Shown in pieces: positions 59,458-64,000 of a DNA stretch of 64,000 nt (position 1 is the first letter of the stretch; each line of letters begins with the position of its first letter). Source of the DNA: Streptomyces sp. P3 (lineage in GTDB: Bacteria > Actinomycetota > Actinomycetes > Streptomycetales > Streptomycetaceae). The DNA lies in contig NZ_CP028369.1 of assembly GCF_003032475.1 (NCBI RefSeq), positions 2,232,001-2,296,000 of the forward strand, read 5' to 3'. The position numbers and the translations under genes were made by a program. The notes below the pieces were generated by a model. The model did no database searches and was not told where the DNA came from. It saw only the letters and a list, made by a program, of their open reading frames with translations.

Positions 59458-59820
59458 ATGATTTATCACGTAGTGCACCCGGACGAGTGGAACGCCGGAG
59501 CCGACCGGCCCTACGCGCCCGACTCTCTCGCCGAGGACGGGTTCGTGCACTGTTCGCCCGACGTGGAGACCACGCTCGCGGTCGTCAACGCGTTCTACCG
59601 GACCGGCCGCCGGCCCCTGCTGGCGCTGGTGCTCGACGAGGAACGGCTCGCCGCGAGGTGCGCGTGGGAGGCGGCCGACCCGGCTCCGCCGCCCGGGGTC
59701 TCCCCCGGCACCCTGTTCCCGCACGTGTTCGGACCGCTCGACCGGGACGCCGTGGTGCGCGTCCTGGAGGTCCGCTGGGACACGGACGGCCGGGCGACGG
59801 GCCTGGCTGACGCCGGCTGA
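59458..59820 (+). CDS. DUF952 domain protein
   Basis: The 120-residue soluble protein has the DUF952 pattern: IYHVVHPDEWN, DGFVHCSPDV, LLALVLDEERL, GTLFPHVFGPLDRDAVVRVL. Conserved histidines suggest a metal or nucleotide site similar to glyoxalase-like or ADP-ribosyl folds, but no activity is known. It starts at an ATG directly after a -10 box. It lies 71 bp after the lipoprotein gene. Confidence 0.93.
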   Translation: MIYHVVHPDEWNAGADRPYAPDSLAEDGFVHCSPDVETTLAVVNAFYRTGRRPLLALVLDEERLAARCAWEAADPAPPPGVSPGTLFPHVFGPLDRDAVVRVLEVRWDTDGRATGLADAG

Positions 59821-60026
59821 CGCCGACTCACCCGAACGCCCGACGCCCGAGCCCTTCCGATACCGGAGCCCTTCCGCTGCCGATGCCCGGCGTTCGGCGT
59901 CCGACGGACGCCGGTTGACGTCGTCTCACCCGACGCCCGGCACCCGACGCCCGTCCGGTGCCCGAAGTCCGGTGCCCGAGGTCCGGTCCCGTGCGGCGGG
60001 CGTTGCGGGCGTGTGGCCGGTAGGGA
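59821..60026. repeat. CCGACGCCCG / CCGGTGCCCGA repetitive spacer
   Basis: The spacer between convergent DUF952 and TerB genes is made of irregular CGCCCGACGCCCG and GTCCGGTGCCCGA repeats. No hairpin of terminator strength stands out. Confidence 0.55.
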
Positions 60027-60482
60027 TCAGAGGTCGAACTCGTGCGGCGGCAGGTCGAGGGTGAAGCACGCCTCCCGTACGACGGCCTGCTCGGTCTTGT
60101 CGAAGTCACCGTCGGCGCCGCCGATGACGATGCCGATCTGCACGACCGCTCGGGCCTCGGCCGGCTTCTTCTTCGCCTTGGCGATCTCCTGCAACACGCT
60201 GACCTTGCCGAAGGCGAAGTCCGCGACCAGCTTGTCGAGGTTGCCGTCGAAACGCCGCTGCAGGTCGGCTGCGTCGAAGTTCTTCAGCACCTCGTTGGTG
60301 GCGATCAGCTGCGCCACGCGGTGCCGCTCGGCCGGGTCCACGGTGCCGTCCGCCGCCGCGACCAGGGCGCACATGGCCATGCTCGCGTCGCGGAAGGCAC
60401 CGCTCTTGAGGTCGTTCTTCTTCGCCATGAGCTGGGTCTGCATCGTCGACGCGGACTCCTTGAAACGGTCCCAGAGGGCCAT
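60027..60482 (-). CDS. terB: TerB family tellurite-resistance protein
   Basis: The 151-residue helical protein matches TerB: MALWDRFKESASTMQTQLM, MAMCALVAAADGTVDPAERHRVA and IGGADGDFDKTEQAVVREAC. The two D-rich loops (AADGTVDPAE and GADGDFDKTE) are the metal-binding repeats of the seven-helix TerB fold. TerB proteins act with TerC/TerD at the membrane in stress and phage-resistance functions. It lies alone here, without a ter operon; other Ter-type genes (VWA, TerD fusion) are far away in the same window. Confidence 0.94.
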   Translation of the reverse strand: MALWDRFKESASTMQTQLMAKKNDLKSGAFRDASMAMCALVAAADGTVDPAERHRVAQLIATNEVLKNFDAADLQRRFDGNLDKLVADFAFGKVSVLQEIAKAKKKPAEARAVVQIGIVIGGADGDFDKTEQAVVREACFTLDLPPHEFDL

Positions 60483-60642
60483 GCGAACTCCAGACGATCG
60501 GGCCGGACCGCTGTCCGCGCAACAGACGCGACAACGCCCACGGCAACAGCGACAGCACCACGGCGCATCTACACCGACGTGGAAACTCGCGGCCCTCGTG
60601 ATTGGTTCCGGCTCCGGCGCAGGCCCTCCGCGACGAACGAGG

Positions 60643-61659
60643 TCAGCCGAGGCAGATCAGGCCCAGCAGGCAGACGTCGGACGGCGAGGTGGCCGCGGTG
60701 CCGGAGCCCGTCCCTGAGGACGAGGGCGACGAGGAAGACGTACCCGAAGAGGAGGACGAGGACGACGAGTTCGAGCCCGTGCCCGAGGCGGAGCCCGTGT
60801 CCCCGCCCGACCCCGACGTCGAGTCCGCGGCACCCTGGTCGCCGGCCGTGGCCGAGGTGGCGGACTTCTGCCCGGTCGCGCCGGACAAGGCGTCGACCGT
60901 CGAGCCGTGACCCCGCTGCTGCCCCGAGGACGCCGGCGTCGAGAGCGCCACCGTGCCGGCGGGCGCCGCGGCGGAGTCCGGGAGGCGGTCCGACGGCGCG
61001 TCCTGCTGCCGGGCGTGCCCGTTGGCAGGCGACTGCCGGGGGGAGGTGGCGGACGGCGCGTTCCGATGGCCGTCGGACCGGCTCACCGTGGGGACCGTGT
61101 GCTCCAGGGTCGGTTCCTCGCCGCCGGCCGTGGTGGGGGTCTCCGGCGCCGAGGCCGCCTGGGTACGGTCGCCGTTCTGCCGCTCCAGGGCGGCGACCGC
61201 CAGCCCGCTGACGAGCGTGACGGCAGTGACGACCACGACCCGCCGCTGGTTCTTCTTCCAGCGGGCCAGTTGCCGCCGCCGTGCCGCCCGGCCCTGCGGC
61301 GCCGCGGACACCGCCGCGACGGCCGTCGGGGCCGTCTCGCTCGTGAGGTCGACATCGGCGTCGGCGTCGAGACCGAGGGCGACATCGAGAGCCCGGTCGG
61401 CAACGCGTTCCGGAACGCGTTCGGGGAGCGGGCCGGCCAGGGGCGCGGCGGTGACGGGCACGGGGGCGGAAGACGCGGGGGCGTAGGGCGCGGGGGTGAA
61501 GTGCGCGGTGGCCGCGTACGGCGACGTCGGCCGTGCGATCCCGGCCCGCACGGTGTGTCCGTGGGTCGGGATCGGGGCGATGTCCGGGGCGTAGGCGCCG
61601 CACCCCGGACACACCAGGGCTCCGTTGAGATGCCGACGACACGAGGAGCAGTAGTCCAT
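60643..61659 (-). CDS. SCO2400-like membrane protein with N-terminal zinc ribbon
   Basis: The 338-residue protein begins MDYCSSCRRHLNGALVCPGCG, a CxxC...CxxC zinc ribbon, followed by a Pro/Ala linker, a basic segment RRRQLARWKKNQRR, one transmembrane helix (about 140-157: VVVVTAVTLVSGLAVAAL) and an extracellular Ser/Gly/Thr-rich tail (about 160-338, with an eight-Ser run) ending CLLGLICLG. This is the layout of the actinobacterial SCO2400 family, unknown in function. ATG has AGGAG upstream. The gene is upstream of TerB on the same strand with about 160 bp between. Confidence 0.85.
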   Translation of the reverse strand: MDYCSSCRRHLNGALVCPGCGAYAPDIAPIPTHGHTVRAGIARPTSPYAATAHFTPAPYAPASSAPVPVTAAPLAGPLPERVPERVADRALDVALGLDADADVDLTSETAPTAVAAVSAAPQGRAARRRQLARWKKNQRRVVVVTAVTLVSGLAVAALERQNGDRTQAASAPETPTTAGGEEPTLEHTVPTVSRSDGHRNAPSATSPRQSPANGHARQQDAPSDRLPDSAAAPAGTVALSTPASSGQQRGHGSTVDALSGATGQKSATSATAGDQGAADSTSGSGGDTGSASGTGSNSSSSSSSSGTSSSSPSSSGTGSGTAATSPSDVCLLGLICLG

Positions 61660-61930
61660 CTGCGGTCTTCCTATTTGACGTGCCGTCGCTCCGTCGGGGC
61701 CGCGACCTGATCACGTTCGCACGGGGGGTCGAACGGCCAGCAACGCTAACGAGTCGCGCGCAGGACTGTGTGCAGCCTGTGTGATGCTCCTGCGCGAATG
61801 TGTTGAGGGATGTCGGCACGCGAGGCGTGCACGCCCCGGCCGTGGCCCACCCCGGGCGGCATGGGGCTTTTGCGCCGCCCCCGGCACCCTTGCCGTACAT
61901 CCATGTGAACAGAAATCAGGTACACGTCTA

Positions 61931-61980
61931 TTGACGTGCTCAGGGCAACGCCCCTAGCTTCCCCGGGGAAAGCGCTTTCC
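61931..61980 (+). promoter_or_regulatory. PL9 lyase promoter with overlapping LacI-type operator
   Basis: TTGACG (61931) and TAGCTT (61955) are spaced 18 bp. The predicted start (about 61967) falls on GGAAAGCGCTTTCC (61967-61980), a perfect 14-bp palindrome with the central GCGC typical of LacI-family operators. Binding there would block transcription. The rest of 61660-61930 contains only an imperfect inverted repeat (61751-61799). Confidence 0.7.
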
Positions 61981-62028
61981 GTACCTCTGGCAGACGACCC
62001 GCACCGTCCTGGAGATGGAGAGAACGAC

Positions 62029-63606
62029 ATGCTTGTGAGACCCGTCATCGCCTGCGCCGGCCTGGTGGCAGGCGCGCTCGTCGCGTTGTCCGGCACCACG
62101 GCGCAGGCCGCCACCACCCGCTACGAGGCCGAGGCCTCCCCGGCGGTCTGCACCGGCACCATCGACTCCGACTGGACCGGGTACTCGGGCAGCGGTTTCT
62201 GCAACGGAGCCAACTCGACCGGCGGATACGCCCAGTTCACCGTCAATGCCGCTACGGCCGGCACGGCGACGCTGAGCGTCCGCTTCGCCAACGGCGCCGC
62301 GGCCGCCCGCCCGGCCGCGCTGGTCGTCAACGGCACCACCGTGCAGACGCCGTCCTTCGAGGCCACCGGCGCCTGGTCGACGTGGGTCACCAAGACGCTC
62401 ACCGTGTCGCTCGTCGCCGGCGCCAACACGGTCCGGCTCGATCCCACCACGTCCGCCGGACTGCCCAACGTCGACCATCTCGACGCCGACGTGTCGGGCG
62501 CCACGACGCCGCCGGCGGGCTCCGCGCTCTACGTGGCCCCGGGCGGCATCGACGGCGCGGCCGGCACCCAGTCCGCGCCGACCACCCTCACCTCGGCGAT
62601 CAGCCGGGTCGCCGCCGGCGGAACCATCTACCTGCGCGGCGGCACGTACGCCTACGGGTCGACGGTCACGATCCCGGCCACCAGCAACGGCACCGCGTCC
62701 GCCCGCACCACGCTGGCCGCCTACCCGGGGGAGACGCCGGTTCTGAACTTCTCGGCGCAGAGCGAGAGTTCGGCCAACCGCGGGCTTCAGCTGTTCGGCT
62801 CGTACTGGCACGTCAAGGGTCTCGTCGTGGAACGCGCCGGGGACAACGGGATCTACGTCGGCGGCAGCGACAACGTCATCGAGCGCACGGTGACCCGCTA
62901 CAACCGGGACACGGGGCTCCAGCTCGGCCGGATCGCCTCCACCACACCCGCCGCCCAGTGGCCGGCCCGCAACCTGATCCTGAGCGCCGAGTCGCACGAC
63001 AACGCCGACTCCGACGGCGAGGACGCCGACGGCTTCGCCGCGAAGCTCACCACCGGCACCGGCAACGTCTTCCGGTACGCCGTCTCGCACAACAACATCG
63101 ACGACGGCTGGGACCTCTACACCAAGACCGACACCGGAGCCATCGGCCCGGTGACCGTCGAGGACTCCCTGTCCTACAACAACGGCACCCTCTCCGACGG
63201 GACCGTGAACTCCAACGGCGACCGCAACGGCTACAAGCTCGGCGGCGACGACATCGCCGTGAACCACGTCGTGCGGCGCAGCATCGCCTTCCACAACGGC
63301 AAGCACGGGTTCACCTACAACAGCAACCCGGGCTCCATGGCGGTGTCGAACAACCTGAGCGTCGACAACGCCCAGCGCAACTACTCGTGGGACGCCGGGA
63401 CGGCGGTCTTCCGCGGCAACACCTCGTGCCGGTTCACGGTGAGCGGAGCGAACGACAAGACCGTCGGCGACGCGGACGGCACCAACCAGTTCTGGACGGG
63501 CTCCAACGGCAGCCGGTGCGCCTCGTACTCGGGCGCCCTCGGCTGGTCCTTCGCCTCGGACGGCCGCCTGGTCGTGACGCTGGGAGGCAGGCAGGTGACG
63601 CTGTAA
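62029..63606 (+). CDS. secreted PL9 pectate lyase with CBM35
   Basis: The 525-residue exported enzyme has a signal peptide (about 1-28), a CBM35-type carbohydrate-binding module (about 31-156: RYEAEASPAVCTGTIDSDWT, NVDHLDADVSG) and a right-handed beta-helix lyase domain (about 163-525: ALYVAPGGIDGAAGTQSAPT, SDGEDADGFAAKL, DDGWDLYTKTDTG). Acidic residues in DADGFAAK form the calcium site of PL9; a lysine acts as base. It degrades polygalacturonate. GGAGAGAA precedes the ATG. A LacI-type operator lies at its transcription start, so induction by pectin fragments is likely. Confidence 0.95.
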   Translation: MLVRPVIACAGLVAGALVALSGTTAQAATTRYEAEASPAVCTGTIDSDWTGYSGSGFCNGANSTGGYAQFTVNAATAGTATLSVRFANGAAAARPAALVVNGTTVQTPSFEATGAWSTWVTKTLTVSLVAGANTVRLDPTTSAGLPNVDHLDADVSGATTPPAGSALYVAPGGIDGAAGTQSAPTTLTSAISRVAAGGTIYLRGGTYAYGSTVTIPATSNGTASARTTLAAYPGETPVLNFSAQSESSANRGLQLFGSYWHVKGLVVERAGDNGIYVGGSDNVIERTVTRYNRDTGLQLGRIASTTPAAQWPARNLILSAESHDNADSDGEDADGFAAKLTTGTGNVFRYAVSHNNIDDGWDLYTKTDTGAIGPVTVEDSLSYNNGTLSDGTVNSNGDRNGYKLGGDDIAVNHVVRRSIAFHNGKHGFTYNSNPGSMAVSNNLSVDNAQRNYSWDAGTAVFRGNTSCRFTVSGANDKTVGDADGTNQFWTGSNGSRCASYSGALGWSFASDGRLVVTLGGRQVTL

Positions 63607-63634
63607 CGGGCACGGCCGGCGCCGTCTCACCGCA

Positions 63635-63669
63635 CGGATCGGGCCGGGCCGAGGGCCCGGCCCGATCCG
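63635..63669 (+). terminator. terminator after the PL9 lyase
   Basis: CGGATCGGGCCGGGCC pairs with GGCCCGGCCCGATCCG (16 bp) around loop GAG, 29 nt after the stop. Confidence 0.88.
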
Positions 63670-63915
63670 CCGCTCCGGTGCCCGCAGGCTCACTCACCCG
63701 TGACGCGGAACGGTCCGAGCAGTGGCCCCTCCTCAAGCCGCTCGACCGGTTGCGGCTGTGGAACGCGCTGCCCGACAGGCGCCGCACCTGCTTCATCGAG
63801 GCCGGTGAGGTAGGTGACATCCGAGGTCACGGCGGAACCCCGGACATCTGTTCCCCGTCAAGAAGGGCGAAGCACGAACAGATGAACGCACGGGACGACA
63901 TGGGGTGGGCGCGCG
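63670..63915. other. spacer with no supported gene
   Basis: A plus-strand frame here translates to EQWPLLKPLDRLRLWNALPD but lacks a clear start, shows no domain and soon becomes low-complexity; it may be a decayed coding remnant. I see no promoter I would defend beyond what the downstream gene needs. Confidence 0.4.
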
Positions 63916-64000
63916 GTGGACAGGCGGATCAGGGGGGCGGCGCTGGCCTGCCTTCTGTTGACGGCGGGCCTGGCGACAGGCTGCACGACCGAATCCCGCG
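63916..64000 (+). CDS. start of a lipoprotein gene (truncated by window edge)
   Basis: GTG 63916 opens VDRRIRGAALACLLLTAG LATGC, a lipoprotein signal peptide with lipobox LATGC, followed by TTESR before the window ends. The mature protein is not visible. GGGGTGGG upstream is a weak ribosome site. Confidence 0.65.
   Translation, partial: MDRRIRGAALACLLLTAGLATGCTTESR

Overview
The window is high-GC actinobacterial DNA and almost certainly comes from the central chromosome of a Streptomyces species. Evidence for this: third-codon-position GC bias throughout; actinobacterial families such as DUF6458, DUF397/DUF5753, SCO2400-like and SCO0607-like proteins; several -10 boxes placed so that transcripts would be leaderless; a core block of aspS, metG and an auxiliary thrS; and a perfect 16-bp parS centromere site (10417-10432), which in Streptomyces clusters around oriC. 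I found no transposase, integrase, CRISPR array, tRNA or rRNA. Layout: 1-10.3 kb holds an M18 aminopeptidase, an acyl-CoA dehydrogenase behind a palindromic operator, an SseB-like protein, a pirin, a BRO-N antirepressor-like protein, an AI-2E-type transporter and a four-domain PAS-GAF-PP2C-HATPase phosphatase. 10.4-16.1 kb holds parS, aspS, small proteins, a nucleotidyltransferase-like gene and a secreted PL1 pectate lyase. 16.1-19.4 kb is an accessory-looking block with a DUF6247/RelE-like pair, an HTH protein and an XRE-DUF5753/DUF397 pair. 19.4-30.9 kb holds metG, a Glu/Ala-rich VWA protein, a FUSC transporter, a divergent hydrolase/MocR pair and exported or membrane proteins.

30.9-45.5 kb holds a large Pro/Ala/Val-rich protein whose N-terminus looks like a catalytically dead caspase fold, an XRE-TPR regulator with its own palindrome, a GAF-ANTAR protein, a lipoprotein, and an editing-less ThrRS behind what looks like a complete ribosome-mediated attenuator (leaderless 18-codon peptide with Thr-Thr-Thr, then a terminator hairpin). 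It continues with a nucleoside hydrolase, an LAETG cell-wall protein, a GH13 alpha-glucosidase, a DUF4142 protein, an O-methyltransferase and a MOSC protein. 45.8-55 kb holds a DUF6445 oxygenase-like protein, exported hydrolases (M23, GH26-like, HExxH protease), a TerD domain fused to a PD-(D/E)XK nuclease-like domain, an LCP ligase and a structured non-coding region. 55-64 kb holds an orphan histidine kinase, a DUF4287 gene broken by an in-frame TGA, a DEAD-box helicase and cold-shock protein, small lipoproteins, TerB, an SCO2400-like membrane protein, and a PL9 pectate lyase whose promoter overlaps a perfect LacI-type operator.

Themes: translation (three aminoacyl-tRNA synthetases, helicase and cold-shock protein); stress and tellurite-type domains (VWA, TerD fusion, TerB) scattered rather than in one operon; plant-polymer and cell-wall hydrolysis; and Streptomyces signalling. 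Best candidates for something new are the thrS attenuator, the TerD-nuclease fusion, the degenerate caspase-like protein, the structured RNA at about 54976-55135, the U-tailed hairpin in the cold-shock leader, and the DUF4287 nonsense codon. Most intergenic spacers carry strong perfect hairpins of 13-16 bp, and several carry low-complexity repeats.
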